Origin: a bacterium
Lineage (GTDB): Bacteria > Actinomycetota > Acidimicrobiia > Spongiisociales > Spongiisociaceae
Assembly (NCBI GenBank): GCA_028821265.1
Contig: JAPPGU010000018.1
Span: forward strand, 1-64,000
DNA: 64,000 nt
Direction of reading: 5' to 3'
Position 1 is the stretch's first letter; every line of letters begins with the position of its first letter. A program made the position numbers and the translations under genes. Under the pieces are notes generated by a model. It was given only the letters and a program-made list of their open reading frames with translations. It was not told the origin of the DNA and ran no database searches. Of the stretch, positions 43,694 through 52,907 are shown one piece after another.

Positions 43694-44545
43694 TCAGACA
43701 GTTATGCCAAGGAGAGCGAGAAACAGCGAAACGAGCGCCCCCGGATCTCGCTGGGTGAGAACCACCGCCAGCGCGAGCACCACGGCTTCGCTCGTTTCGC
43801 AGGCGGCGCCGTAGACGTCACCGGTCACCCCGCCGATACGTCGCTTCGCCCACGCCCCGACCGCCCAGGCGACAAGGCCCGCCGCCAGCCCCAGCAGTAA
43901 ACCAACCGGACCCGTCAGGATCACGGTTGCCAACAGGGCTACGGCCGAACCGACCACCAGGCTCCGCCGGCTGCCGCCGCGGAGGAACGGCGCACCGAGG
44001 CCCTCGTGCCGCACGTAGGGGAACCGGTCCATCACGACCAGGATGGCCCAACGGGAGAGGCAGGGAACCAGCACGATCGTCCAGAGCCGGCTCTCGCCGG
44101 GTAGCGCGGCCAGCGCGGAGACTTTGGCGAACAGGAGGAGGACGACAGCGACGACCCCGAAGGCGCCAACGTGGGGATCCCTCAGAATCTCCAGCCGCCG
44201 CTCCCGGTCGTGCCCACCCGCCAGGGCATCGCAGGTGTCCATCAAGCCGTCCAAGTGGAGACAGCGCGTCAACAGAGCCAGGGCGGCTACGAGCACCACT
44301 CCCTCCAGGAAGAACGGAAACTCCCGGCGCCCGATCAGTAGGAACTCGAGTTCACCGCCGTCCGCCGAGATCCAGGGAATCACATACGCCAGGCGGAACA
44401 ACACGTCCACCCCGGCGACGATCACCCCCAGCAGGAGCCCCACGACCGGGAACCAGGAGGGCGCCCTCGACAGGTCGGCGGCAGGGCTCCGTCGGGCTGC
44501 GGGAAAGATCGTCAGGAAACCGATGGCGGCGCGCAGTCCCGTCAT
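43694..44545 (-). CDS. cobS: Adenosylcobinamide-GDP ribazoletransferase (cobalamin synthase)
   Basis: Membrane enzyme of 283 residues joining adenosylcobinamide-GDP and alpha-ribazole. It opens MTGLRAAIGFLTIFPA and shows the conserved CLHLDGLMDTCDALAGGHDRERRLEILRDPHVGAFG with acidic residues at the active site, plus RRIGGVTGDVYGAACETSE. ATG 44545 overlaps the cobT stop by 4 bases; GGCAGGGGG lies directly upstream. Confidence 0.92.
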   Translation of the reverse strand: MTGLRAAIGFLTIFPAARRSPAADLSRAPSWFPVVGLLLGVIVAGVDVLFRLAYVIPWISADGGELEFLLIGRREFPFFLEGVVLVAALALLTRCLHLDGLMDTCDALAGGHDRERRLEILRDPHVGAFGVVAVVLLLFAKVSALAALPGESRLWTIVLVPCLSRWAILVVMDRFPYVRHEGLGAPFLRGGSRRSLVVGSAVALLATVILTGPVGLLLGLAAGLVAWAVGAWAKRRIGGVTGDVYGAACETSEAVVLALAVVLTQRDPGALVSLFLALLGITV

Positions 44546-45642
44546 CCCCCTGCCTCCTCCAACGCCGAATCGTCGGCGGTGCGGTCCGAGACGCCCGCCT
44601 CCCCGAACGTGGCCATCCCGGCGAGACACGCCGCGGCCGCTTCGATGATGCCCATGGCCAGGACCGCGCCCGTTCCCTCGCCGAGCCGCATCCCCAGATC
44701 CAGGAGGGGATCGAGTCGCATGTGAGCCAGCACGGCCCGATGGCCCTTCTCGGCGGAGCGGTGGGAGGCGATCAGGTAGTCACGGACCGCCGGGCTCAGG
44801 CCGTAGGCGATGAGAGCGGCCGCTCCCGAGATGAACCCGTCGAGCACGACCGCCCGCCGCTCGGAGGCCGCCCCCAGCACCACTCCGGCGAGCACGCCGA
44901 TCTCGAGCCCGCCGACCCTGGCAAGCACGCCGACCGGGTCGCCCGGGTCCGGGGCGTTGACCTCCAACGCCCGCGCGACCACGGACGCCTTATGGCGTAG
45001 CTCCTCGGGGCTGCGACCGGTGCCTTCCCCCGTTGTCTCGGCGGCGGGCCTACCGGTCAATGCGGCAGTGATGGCGCTGGAAGCGGTGGTATTGCCGATG
45101 CCCATATCCCCGGTCGCTATCAGGTCCGCGCCCGACAACGCAACCTCCCTAGCCAGGGCCGCGCCGGCCTCGAGGCAGCGGACCGCTTGCTCCCAGGACA
45201 TGGCCGGCCCCCGGCTCATGTCGGCCGTTCCACGCCCGATCCGCAGGTTCCGGAGTCCGGGCTGGTCGGGGAGCCGGGCCGCCGCGATCCCCGCATCCAC
45301 GACTATCTGGCGCACGCCAGCCAGGCGCGCCATGACGCTGATTGCCGCCCCGCCGGCCAGGAAGTTCTGAACCATCTGGGCGGTCACCGCCTGCGGGTAA
45401 CCCGTGACTCCCTGGGCGACCACGCCGTGGTCGCCGGCCGCGACTATCACCGTCTTGCCTCGGATCGCCGGCCGCTCCACGCCGAAGATCCCGGCCAGCT
45501 GCACCGAGATGTCCTCCAGCCGACCCAGGCTGCCGGGGGGCTTGGTCAGGCTCAGCTGCCTCGCCTCGGCCCCTCCCATGGCCTTGGCATCGGCAGGGCC
45601 GATCCGCTCAAGGATCTCGGAAAGGGCTGGAGAGTCGCTCAT
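44542..45642 (-). CDS. cobT: Nicotinate-nucleotide-dimethylbenzimidazole phosphoribosyltransferase
   Basis: Makes alpha-ribazole phosphate from the lower base and nicotinate mononucleotide; 366 residues. It has LTKPPGSLGRLEDI, AAGDHGVVAQGVTGYPQAVTAQMV, GDMGIGNTTASSAI and the catalytic Glu in MRLGEGTGAVLAM. ATG 45642 is chosen with AGAGG 9 bases upstream; GTG 45648 is possible. First gene of the minus-strand cob operon, divergent from the riboswitch-controlled btu operon; no riboswitch is seen on its own side. Confidence 0.93.
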   Translation of the reverse strand: MSDSPALSEILERIGPADAKAMGGAEARQLSLTKPPGSLGRLEDISVQLAGIFGVERPAIRGKTVIVAAGDHGVVAQGVTGYPQAVTAQMVQNFLAGGAAISVMARLAGVRQIVVDAGIAAARLPDQPGLRNLRIGRGTADMSRGPAMSWEQAVRCLEAGAALAREVALSGADLIATGDMGIGNTTASSAITAALTGRPAAETTGEGTGRSPEELRHKASVVARALEVNAPDPGDPVGVLARVGGLEIGVLAGVVLGAASERRAVVLDGFISGAAALIAYGLSPAVRDYLIASHRSAEKGHRAVLAHMRLDPLLDLGMRLGEGTGAVLAMGIIEAAAACLAGMATFGEAGVSDRTADDSALEEAGG

Positions 45643-45684
45643 GGGCACAACCTCTTCAAGAAACTACCTCCGACCACCGACCGC

Positions 45685-45690
45685 TATAGT
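45685..45690 (+). promoter_or_regulatory. Candidate -10 box (TATAGT) for the btu operon
   Basis: TATAGT sits 8-10 bases before the first base pairs of the cobalamin riboswitch, the right place for the leader's promoter. No matching -35 box is evident. Confidence 0.35.
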
Positions 45691-45697
45691 ACGTCTC

Positions 45698-45830
45698 GGC
45701 CCGGAGAGACAACCGGGTGCCATGGGGACCAGCGAAGTCCGGTGAGAGTCCGGCGCTGTCCCGCAACTGTCAAGCCTCCCTTCGGTGAGGACAAGTCAGG
45801 ACGCCTGACCCATGGTCACGTATCAGCTCT
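45698..45830 (+). promoter_or_regulatory. Cobalamin (adenosylcobalamin) riboswitch
   Basis: Classic B12 aptamer: GGTGCCATGGGGACCAGCG, GTCCGGTGAGAGTCCGGCGC, TGTCCCGCAACTGT, then the B12 box AAGTCAGGACGCCTG at 45793-45807. A 5' stem CCCGG/CCGGG starts the element. It precedes the btuF-like gene and should turn off btuFCD-cobO when cobalamin is plentiful. Confidence 0.95.
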
Positions 45831-45886
45831 CGGAGGAAGGGTTGCTCGTGCAGGTTCCCGCCCAAGGGGACCCGACGATCTCTCTT

Positions 45887-45917
45887 CATCCTCCCTGATT
45901 CAGGAGGATGTTTTTTT
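45887..45917 (+). terminator. Intrinsic terminator of the riboswitch, also covering the btuF ribosome site
   Basis: Perfect 8-bp stem CATCCTCC/GGAGGATG (45887-45894/45903-45910), 8-base loop, then seven T. The 5' arm can instead pair with GGAGGA at 45832-45837 just after the aptamer, giving an antiterminator. The 3' arm contains GGAGG, the only ribosome site for the TTG start at 45916, so the hairpin would block both transcription and translation. Confidence 0.85.
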
Positions 45918-47010
45918 GCGAGGAAAACACCTACTTCAACTGCTCCTTGCCGCTCTGCTCCTGGTCGCGGGCGCGTGCGGCGGTGACACCGGGGACACCA
46001 CCACGCAGCCTGAGGCTACGGCGGCGTCCACGAGTCCTACGACCCAGGCACCGACCACCACGGCTGCTACAACGACGACCGCGTCTCCCCCGACGACAGC
46101 TGCGGAACCAACAACGACAGCCGCCCCGACCACCACGGAAGCACCCACCACGACGACCACCGTGGCTCCGACCACATCGACCACCGAGGCGCCCGCCTTC
46201 CCGGTCACCGTCGCAGGAGTTGTCATTCCGGAGCGGCCGGCAGCCATCGTCTCGCTGTCGCCCACGGCGACCGAGATGCTGTTCGCAGTGGGGGCCGGAG
46301 ACCAGGTGATCGCGGTGGACGAGTTCTCCAACTACCCACCCGAGGCGCCGGTCACCGAACTGAGCGGCTTCCGTCCCAACCTCGAGGCGATCGCCGCCTT
46401 CGGACCGGACCTGGTGGTGATGTCCGGGAACCCCGAGGAGATCGCCTCCGGCCTCGAAGCCCTGGGCATCCCGGTGCTCATCCACGAAGCTGCGCTGAGC
46501 CTGGACGACGCCTACCGCCAGATGCGCCAGACGGGGGCGGCCACGGGACACTCCGGCGCGGCCGAGGAACTCGTGGCCTCCATCCAGGATGAGATCGCCG
46601 GGTTGGTCGACCGGTACGCCGACCCCGACCTCGGCCTCACCTTCTACCACGAGATCTCGGACACCTTCTTCTCGGCCACCTCCAGCACCTTCATCGGCAC
46701 CGTCTACAGCCTGTTCGGGCTGGAGAACATCGCGGATGCGGCCGATCCCGACGGGTACGGCTACCCGCAGCTGTCCGCCGAGTACATCCTCGAGGCGGAC
46801 CCCGACATCATCTTCTACGGCTGCGCCGTGTGGTGCGGGACCAGCGTCGATTCCATCTCCGGACGGCCCGGCTGGGACGAGCTGCAGGCAGTCAGCAACG
46901 GGTACCTGTTCGAGGTCGACGACGACATCTCCAGCCGTTGGGGACCGAGGTTGATCGAGTTCGTCAGGCTCATCGGACAGACCCTCCAGACCCTGTCCGA
47001 GGCCGGTTGA
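45916..47010 (+). CDS. btuF: Cobalamin ABC transporter substrate-binding lipoprotein
   Basis: Binding protein of 364 residues. Signal peptide with lipobox Cys21 (LLVAGAC), a Thr-rich linker of about 65 residues (repeated TTTA and TTTEAP), then a Peripla_BP_2 domain: IVSLSPTATEMLFAVGAGDQVI, FRPNLEAIAAFGPDLVVM, YHEISDTFFSA and PDIIFYGCAVWCG. The control by a B12 riboswitch and the following btuCD and cobO genes identify the ligand class as cobalamin or cobinamide. The start is TTG at 45916, right at the end of the terminator T-run, with GGAGG 8 bases upstream. Confidence 0.9.
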   Translation: MRGKHLLQLLLAALLLVAGACGGDTGDTTTQPEATAASTSPTTQAPTTTAATTTTASPPTTAAEPTTTAAPTTTEAPTTTTTVAPTTSTTEAPAFPVTVAGVVIPERPAAIVSLSPTATEMLFAVGAGDQVIAVDEFSNYPPEAPVTELSGFRPNLEAIAAFGPDLVVMSGNPEEIASGLEALGIPVLIHEAALSLDDAYRQMRQTGAATGHSGAAEELVASIQDEIAGLVDRYADPDLGLTFYHEISDTFFSATSSTFIGTVYSLFGLENIADAADPDGYGYPQLSAEYILEADPDIIFYGCAVWCGTSVDSISGRPGWDELQAVSNGYLFEVDDDISSRWGPRLIEFVRLIGQTLQTLSEAG

Positions 47011-47016
47011 GCATCG

Positions 47017-48060
47017 ATGGGCGAACCGGCCACCGGTCTCGAGCCTGTCCGCCTCCGGTGGGGGTGGCTGGCCACGATGCTGGCGGTGCTCCTGGGCGCG
47101 GTGCTGGCCGGGATCACGGTCGGACCCGCCGGAATAGGCCCGGGGCAGGTAATCGGCGAGCTGCTCGGCGCCGGCCTGGCCGGGAGGCCCTCGACGCTCT
47201 CGTCGATCCAGCAGGCCATCATCTGGGAGATCCGCCTTCCCAGGGTGGCTCTCGGGGGCCTCGTGGGAGGCCTTCTATCCCTGGCCGGAGCTTCCTACCA
47301 GGGTGTCTTCCGGAATCCTCTGGCCGATCCCTACCTCCTCGGGGTAGCCGCCGGTGGCGGTCTCGGGGCTACGGTGGTGATCGCCCTGGTTCCGGGGGCC
47401 GGCTCTTCACTGCTCCCGCTCGCCGCCTTCGTCGGCGCCTCGGTCGCCGTTGCCCTGACCTATGCGGTGGGCCGTTCGATGGGAGGGCGGAGCGCGGTCT
47501 CGCTCATCCTGGCCGGAGTGGCGGTGGCCGCCTTCTTCACAGCCGTCCAGACCTACATCCTGCAGCGCAACGCCGACACTATCCGCCAGGTCTACTCATG
47601 GATCCTCGGCCTGCTGGCGACTACCGGATGGCGTGAGGTGCTGGTTCTGGTCCCATATGCGGTCGTCTGCGGCGCCGGGCTGGTGTTGCACAGGCGGTTG
47701 CTGGACGTCATGAGCGTGGGGGACGAGGAGGTGGACAGTCTGGGCATCTCAGCCCTACGGGTGAGGACCACGGTGGTGGTTCTCGCCACGCTGGCCACGG
47801 CCGCGGCCGTGGCGGTGAGCGGGCTGATCGGGTTCGTAGGCATCGTGATCCCCCATACCATCAGGCTGCTCGTAGGCGTCAGCTACCGATCCCTGATACC
47901 CATATCGGCGGTGGCCGGGGCGGCGTTCCTCATCCTTGCCGACCTGGCCGCCCGTACCGTGGCCAGCCCGGCGGAGCTCCCGATCGGGGTGATAACTGCC
48001 TTCGTCGGGGCACCCTTCTTCATGGTCGTGCTACGCACCAGCCGGCGGTACGTGGCATGA
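47017..48060 (+). CDS. btuC: Cobalamin ABC transporter permease (FecCD/BtuC family)
   Basis: Permease of 347 residues with about ten helices. FecCD features: IRLPRVALGGLVGGLLSLAGASYQGVFRNPLADPYLLGVAAGGGLGA, WILGLLATTGWREV and SGLIGFVGIVIPHTIRLLVG. Starts 6 bases after btuF and overlaps btuD by an ATGA. Confidence 0.92.
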   Translation: MGEPATGLEPVRLRWGWLATMLAVLLGAVLAGITVGPAGIGPGQVIGELLGAGLAGRPSTLSSIQQAIIWEIRLPRVALGGLVGGLLSLAGASYQGVFRNPLADPYLLGVAAGGGLGATVVIALVPGAGSSLLPLAAFVGASVAVALTYAVGRSMGGRSAVSLILAGVAVAAFFTAVQTYILQRNADTIRQVYSWILGLLATTGWREVLVLVPYAVVCGAGLVLHRRLLDVMSVGDEEVDSLGISALRVRTTVVVLATLATAAAVAVSGLIGFVGIVIPHTIRLLVGVSYRSLIPISAVAGAAFLILADLAARTVASPAELPIGVITAFVGAPFFMVVLRTSRRYVA

Positions 48061-48836
48061 GCGTGATCATCGACCGCCTATCGGTCTCCTACCGGCCCGG
48101 CGCGCCCGTGCTCAGGGAGCTGAGCCTTGACGTGAACGCAGGCGAATGGCTGGGGCTGCTGGGGCCGAACGGCGCCGGCAAGTCGACATTGCTCAAGGCG
48201 ATCGCCGGGCTCGTGGAGCACACGGGATCCATCCTGCTGCGGGGAGTAGACGCCGGGTCGCTCCGCCACCGCGACCGGGCCCGCTGCGTGGCGTTCGTTC
48301 CCCAGGAGCCGGTGATCCCTCCGGGCATGACGGTGACCGAATACGTCCTGCTGGGCAGGACGCCCCACCTCCCCTACCTCGGTACCGAGGGCCGCGGCGA
48401 CCTGACGGTGGCCGCTTCGGCCCTGGCCCTGCTCGACCTCGAGCCGTTCGCCAACCGCAGCATGTCCGCGCTCAGCGGGGGGGAGCGCCGCCGGGTGGTT
48501 CTGGCGAGGGCGATCGCCCAGCAGGCCGACATCCTGCTGCTGGATGAACCCACCGGCGCTCTCGACATCGGGCAGGGACAGAACGCCCTGGAGTTGATCG
48601 GCTACCTGCGCGAGGAGCGCCCCATGACGATCATCACCGCCATGCACGACCTGACCCTCGCCGGGCAGTTCGCCGACCGCCTCCTGCTCATGGCAGGCGG
48701 CCGGGTGGTCGCGGACGGTCCCGCCGCGCAGGTGCTCACGGCGGAGTACATAAGAGAGTTCTACCAAGCGAACGTCGAGGTGGTCAGCGTCAACAGTGGC
48801 GTTGCCGTCCTCCCGATCAGGAACGGTGCCAGATGA
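48057..48836 (+). CDS. btuD: Cobalamin ABC transporter ATPase
   Basis: ATPase of 259 residues. Walker A GPNGAGKSTLL, signature ALSGGERRRVVLARAIAQ, Walker B ILLLDEPTGALD, switch His in AMHDLTLAG. ATGA overlaps at both ends join it to btuC and the adenosyltransferase gene. Confidence 0.92.
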   Translation: MSVIIDRLSVSYRPGAPVLRELSLDVNAGEWLGLLGPNGAGKSTLLKAIAGLVEHTGSILLRGVDAGSLRHRDRARCVAFVPQEPVIPPGMTVTEYVLLGRTPHLPYLGTEGRGDLTVAASALALLDLEPFANRSMSALSGGERRRVVLARAIAQQADILLLDEPTGALDIGQGQNALELIGYLREERPMTIITAMHDLTLAGQFADRLLLMAGGRVVADGPAAQVLTAEYIREFYQANVEVVSVNSGVAVLPIRNGAR

Positions 48837-49399
48837 GCGAAGCCCCCCGAACAGAAGATCCCCGCCGGCCGGAAACCAGACGAGCACCATCGGTGGTCAT
48901 CGTCAACACCGGGGACGGTAAGGGCAAGAGCACGGCCGCCATGGGCATGGTGATGCGATCGGTGGCCCGCAACTGGCAGGTGGCCGTGGTGCAGTTCATC
49001 AAGTCCGGCAAGTGGAAGGTGGGCGAGGAGAAGATGGGCCACCGGCTCGGCGTCGACTGGGACGTGGGCGGCGACGGGTTCTCGTGGGACAGCGAGGATC
49101 TCGAACGCTCCGCCGAACTGAACCGTGATGTCTGGCGCCTGGCCAGGATGCGGATCGAGGAGGGCAAGCACCGCCTCGTCGTCCTGGACGAGGTCACCTA
49201 CCCCATCAACTGGGGCTGGATCGACGAGGAGGAGGTGGTCTCCACGATCGCCAACCGGCCCGCCGACGTAAACGTGGTCGTCACGGGCCGCGACGCCCCC
49301 GCCGGCCTCATCGAGATCGCCGACACCGTCACGGAGATGCGCCCCGTGAAGCACGCCTACGACCAAGGCATCCGCGCCATACGCGGCATCGACTTCTAG
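48833..49399 (+). CDS. cobO: Cob(I)yrinic acid a,c-diamide adenosyltransferase (CobO/BtuR type)
   Basis: Attaches the 5'-deoxyadenosyl group to the reduced corrinoid; 188 residues. The P-loop variant NTGDGKGKSTAAMGM, VQFIKSGKW, VVLDEVTYPINWGWID and VVVTGRDAPAGLIEIADTVTEM are family hallmarks. Starts in an ATGA overlap with btuD, so imported corrinoid is adenosylated directly. It is convergent with the large secreted protein gene, 7 bases apart. Confidence 0.92.
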   Translation: MSEAPRTEDPRRPETRRAPSVVIVNTGDGKGKSTAAMGMVMRSVARNWQVAVVQFIKSGKWKVGEEKMGHRLGVDWDVGGDGFSWDSEDLERSAELNRDVWRLARMRIEEGKHRLVVLDEVTYPINWGWIDEEEVVSTIANRPADVNVVVTGRDAPAGLIEIADTVTEMRPVKHAYDQGIRAIRGIDF

Positions 49400-49406
49400 T
49401 CGTCCC

Positions 49407-51917
49407 CTACTCCTCGGCAGCGGGGGCCGGGGCCGGATCCATCGACGTCGCTACCGGTACCTCGATCTGGCTGCTGCGGAACCAGACACCCACCGGCAGG
49501 TCGGTCGGCAGGTAGCGAATGTCGGGGATGATGGTCTCCCCATCGGCGCTGACGAACCCCATCTCGGTCCGGCCATCGGCGACGCGCCGCGCCCGGATCC
49601 TCCCGATCGAGCCCCCCGCCACCTCGACGTCGCCGCTCACCTGCCAGCGGCCGGTCGGTACGTCTTCGCGGAGGAAGCGCTCGGGCGGCAGGACTTGGCG
49701 GCCGCCGGCAAGCTCGACGCCGTGCTCCAAGCTGCCGTCCTCGCCCAGCCGGGCGATGATGCGCAGCCGATGGGGAGCCGGACTCGACGCCGGAGCGGAA
49801 GGCGTGTGAAGGCCGAGCATCGTTCGAAGCTCGGGGCTGTGAGATATCGACAGGCGTCGCAGGAACCGTTGGTTCGCTGTACCGGCCGCCGTCACCCCGC
49901 ACAGCGCGCTGTCGACCGACAGTCCATGGATGGGCCGGAGAGCCCGCATCTCGGCGTCGAGAGCTAACAGCCCTTCTACGTCGGCAATGTCAGCCGCTTC
50001 GAGCGCGTCGCGCAGGGCGTTCGAGCCCGGGTAGCAGCGCGCCTCCGCCATCATCTCCCGGACGCCGGGATCCTTCCATCCCTCTTCGGCGGTCCGGGCC
50101 GCGGTGACGATCCCTCCCACCGTCACCGCCGCCGCCACGACGCTTTCGGCATAGGCGACCTGGGAATGGACCTCCAGCGCATCCTCGAACGAGAGCGCCG
50201 CTCCGTTCTCGATCCGCCTCAGGAGCGAGCGCCACGAGGACGCCATCCACGCGAACTCGGAAGAGGCCGCATCGGCTACCTGCAGCACCGACTCCTCGAC
50301 CGTGATCGGGTTGAGCGCTTCTCCGGCTTCCAGCGAGTCGAGCATCCCCGATGCCCCGACGACGGACGTGTATCGCTGTGCGAACGCCTCACGGAGCGTG
50401 TTGGTCGACAGGTTCGCCACCGTGACCGCGGTCGGGTGTGCCTCCTCTGGCAGCGCGGCTATCTCCGGCCGCTCGAATAGGCCATCCAGCAACTGGGTTC
50501 GCACGCCGGCCGCATAGATCGCCCTGAGCCGAACCTCCGCATCAACCTCTCCGGCCGGGTCCATAGCGGACTTCACCTCGGTCGTAACCTCCCCGTCGCT
50601 GTCGGCTCCCGCGGCCACCGTGTACCGGGCGCCGTCAACACGCACGTCTACGGCTTCGAACGTGGGACCGCTCAGAACGAACAGGTTCTGCCACTGACCG
50701 TGGAACCCGATCTCGTTGCCCGCGCGGTCGTAGGTGACGATTCCCACGAACAGCCAGGTGGGGCCGGACCGGAAGAAACTGACCTCGAACGGAGAAACTT
50801 CGCTGATCGAAGTGCTGCCCGGGCTAGCCGTTTCCGACCCGGAGTGATACGAGACTCCGGCTTGCCAATGCCCCGCAACAGATCTGTGGCGCTTGAACAC
50901 GCGGGGGCCGACCACGTAGAGAACGGCGTAGCCGCCGGGGGCGAGATCGCCCCCGAGATTCCCGACGCGGTAGTGGACGTGGAAGGAATCGCCCGCCACC
51001 GCCTCCGCCGGGACCCGCACTTCCTCGATCTTCAACCGGGCTCGTTCCTGCTCCGCCTGCTCGTCCACCAGGTGGACCGTGAGGTCGAAATCGGATCGCA
51101 GGGGTTGGTAGTCGCGCTCCAGGTAGGTGGTCGCCTCGATGAAGTAGACGCCGGCCTGCAAGTATCGGACGATGCGGGCGTTGCGACTCTCCCCACCATC
51201 GTCGTTGGCTCCGATTATGCCGCCCGCCAGCGACGCCAGGGACAAGACAGGATCGCCATCCTCCGACGCCAGGTCGATACGAACGCGACCGGCCTGCTCG
51301 AGGTTGAACGTGTAGCCGTGTGCCGGATGCTCGACCACGAAGCGCGACCCGCACGTGTCAAGCGTCCAGGATCCGGATGCGGTCAGATCGGCGCCCGCTT
51401 CCAGCGTGCCGAGATGCACCGGCTCGCAACCGGATACGTAGCTGACCGCGACGGCGAAGTCCGCCGGTCCCCGGCTCCGCCCGCCGACCGTCGTGGCCTC
51501 GATCATGTACACGCCGGGCAGCAGGTCTCTCTCGACGCGGCTGTCCAGCCCGGCGCCGCCGTCGTCGTTGCCGACGATGCGGGTACCGTCCTCGGCGAGC
51601 AGGTAGAGGTAGGGGTCCGCCCCGGCGGATGTCAGCTCGATCCTGACCCGTCCTGCCGTAGTGACCTCGAACCTATAGGTGCGGGCGTCGCTGCCGGCGC
51701 GGAACCGTGAGTCGCAATCCTCGGTCGTCCAGTGCCCGGCCGCCTCCAGCGCGCCGTCGCCCAGCGGGCCGAGGTCTGTGACCTCGCAGTCCGCCGACTC
51801 CTGCCCCAACACGGCTCCCGACCCCGGCAGGGCGAGGACGCTCGCTACCAGGGTGAGGGCGATGAAGGCCCGCCCCAACCGGTGCGTTCCAGGCCTGCCA
51901 ACCAGGACTCGTTCCAT
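49407..51917 (-). CDS. Large secreted protein with two PPC-like beta domains, function unknown
   Basis: Exported protein of 836 residues. Signal peptide at 1-39 (AFIALTLVASVLALPGSGAVLGQ). Two pre-peptidase-C-terminal-like domains follow: DPYLYLLAEDGTRIVGNDDGG... LPGVYMIEATT near residues 95-155 and DPVLSLASLAGGIIGANDDGG... LQAGVYFIEATT near 210-270. Then come a CARDB-like stretch (FHVHYRVGNLGGDLAPGGYAVLYV), a long helical section (about 440-650) and a C-terminal part rich in beta strands. No catalytic motif is recognised. ATG 51917 has AAGGGGGG upstream. It probably acts at the cell surface; the sugar- or protein-binding role of PPC domains is only suggestive. Confidence 0.7.
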   Translation of the reverse strand: MERVLVGRPGTHRLGRAFIALTLVASVLALPGSGAVLGQESADCEVTDLGPLGDGALEAAGHWTTEDCDSRFRAGSDARTYRFEVTTAGRVRIELTSAGADPYLYLLAEDGTRIVGNDDGGAGLDSRVERDLLPGVYMIEATTVGGRSRGPADFAVAVSYVSGCEPVHLGTLEAGADLTASGSWTLDTCGSRFVVEHPAHGYTFNLEQAGRVRIDLASEDGDPVLSLASLAGGIIGANDDGGESRNARIVRYLQAGVYFIEATTYLERDYQPLRSDFDLTVHLVDEQAEQERARLKIEEVRVPAEAVAGDSFHVHYRVGNLGGDLAPGGYAVLYVVGPRVFKRHRSVAGHWQAGVSYHSGSETASPGSTSISEVSPFEVSFFRSGPTWLFVGIVTYDRAGNEIGFHGQWQNLFVLSGPTFEAVDVRVDGARYTVAAGADSDGEVTTEVKSAMDPAGEVDAEVRLRAIYAAGVRTQLLDGLFERPEIAALPEEAHPTAVTVANLSTNTLREAFAQRYTSVVGASGMLDSLEAGEALNPITVEESVLQVADAASSEFAWMASSWRSLLRRIENGAALSFEDALEVHSQVAYAESVVAAAVTVGGIVTAARTAEEGWKDPGVREMMAEARCYPGSNALRDALEAADIADVEGLLALDAEMRALRPIHGLSVDSALCGVTAAGTANQRFLRRLSISHSPELRTMLGLHTPSAPASSPAPHRLRIIARLGEDGSLEHGVELAGGRQVLPPERFLREDVPTGRWQVSGDVEVAGGSIGRIRARRVADGRTEMGFVSADGETIIPDIRYLPTDLPVGVWFRSSQIEVPVATSMDPAPAPAAEE

Positions 51918-52040
51918 CTCGAACCCCCCTTGCTTCGCATAGCTGTCGGATGGGTGCCTCGGACCGCCCGAACACCTTGAATGCCGGGCGTTGATGCTAG
52001 CCAGCGAGCCACCGGCCACCGATCCACCAACTACCGGCCG

Positions 52041-52907
52041 CTACAGCCGCGGGTTGATTCGTTCCTCTAGGGAGAAGGCGATCAGGGCGAAGCCGAGCGA
52101 GGCCAGCATGATCAGGAGTCCGGGCGGTAGCACCCACCATTTCCAGGCCGGAGTCAGGAAGGCGCCTCTGGATTGCGCCCAGAACAGGGTCGAGCCCCAA
52201 CTCTTCTGGATGGGATCACCGAGACCGAGGAAGCTGAGGGCGGCCTCCAGCAGTATCGCGTTCGAGACCGCCCGGACGAACGATCCCGTGGCCAGCAACC
52301 CCGTCCGGGGGACGATGTGCCGGAGAATGGTCCAGCGGTCAGGCGCCCCCATCGAACGGGCCGCCAGCACGTACTCCCTCGACCGCAGAGACAGGACCTG
52401 CGAACGGATGATCCGGGCCGGCTCGGCCCAGATGAGCACGCCTATCACCAGGATCGTGTTGAGCAGGCTCCGTCCGAGATAGGCGGCCAGCACGATCAGC
52501 AGGGGCAGGAACGGCAGGATCAGTATCACGTCGACACCACGCATCATGGCCGAGCCCAAACGCTTCGGGTAGTAACCCGCCACCACGCCGACCGTGGTTC
52601 CGATCAGGAGGGCGACGGCGGCCGCGACTATCCCGATCGTCAACGACACGCGTGCTCCGAAGATCATTTCCGACAGCAGGTCCTGGCCGATGTCGTTCGT
52701 ACCGAGGAGGTGCTCCGAACTGGGGAACAGGAAGGGTCTGGCCACCCGCTCGGTCGGGTCGTAGGGCGCCAGCCACGGGGCGAACACCGCTCCGCACACG
52801 AGGATCCCCACGATGAGCCCACCCGCCAGCCCGAACAGGGTGGGGATACGGGAACGCCGCCGGGCGGTGCGCCGCGCCGCCCGCTCGCGGCTGTCGGCGA
52901 CCGTCAT
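52041..52907 (-). CDS. Oligopeptide-type ABC transporter permease (DppC-like)
   Basis: Permease of 288 residues. A basic N-terminus leads into the first helix (FGLAGGLIVGILVCGAVFAPWLAPYDP), then HLLGTNDIGQDLLSEMIFGARVSL, and the coupling loop EYVLAARSMGAPDRWTILRHIVPR. Overlaps the DppB-like gene by 4 bases. Part of an operon read in the order ATPase, binding protein, DppB, DppC. Confidence 0.9.
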   Translation of the reverse strand: MTVADSRERAARRTARRRSRIPTLFGLAGGLIVGILVCGAVFAPWLAPYDPTERVARPFLFPSSEHLLGTNDIGQDLLSEMIFGARVSLTIGIVAAAVALLIGTTVGVVAGYYPKRLGSAMMRGVDVILILPFLPLLIVLAAYLGRSLLNTILVIGVLIWAEPARIIRSQVLSLRSREYVLAARSMGAPDRWTILRHIVPRTGLLATGSFVRAVSNAILLEAALSFLGLGDPIQKSWGSTLFWAQSRGAFLTPAWKWWVLPPGLLIMLASLGFALIAFSLEERINPRL

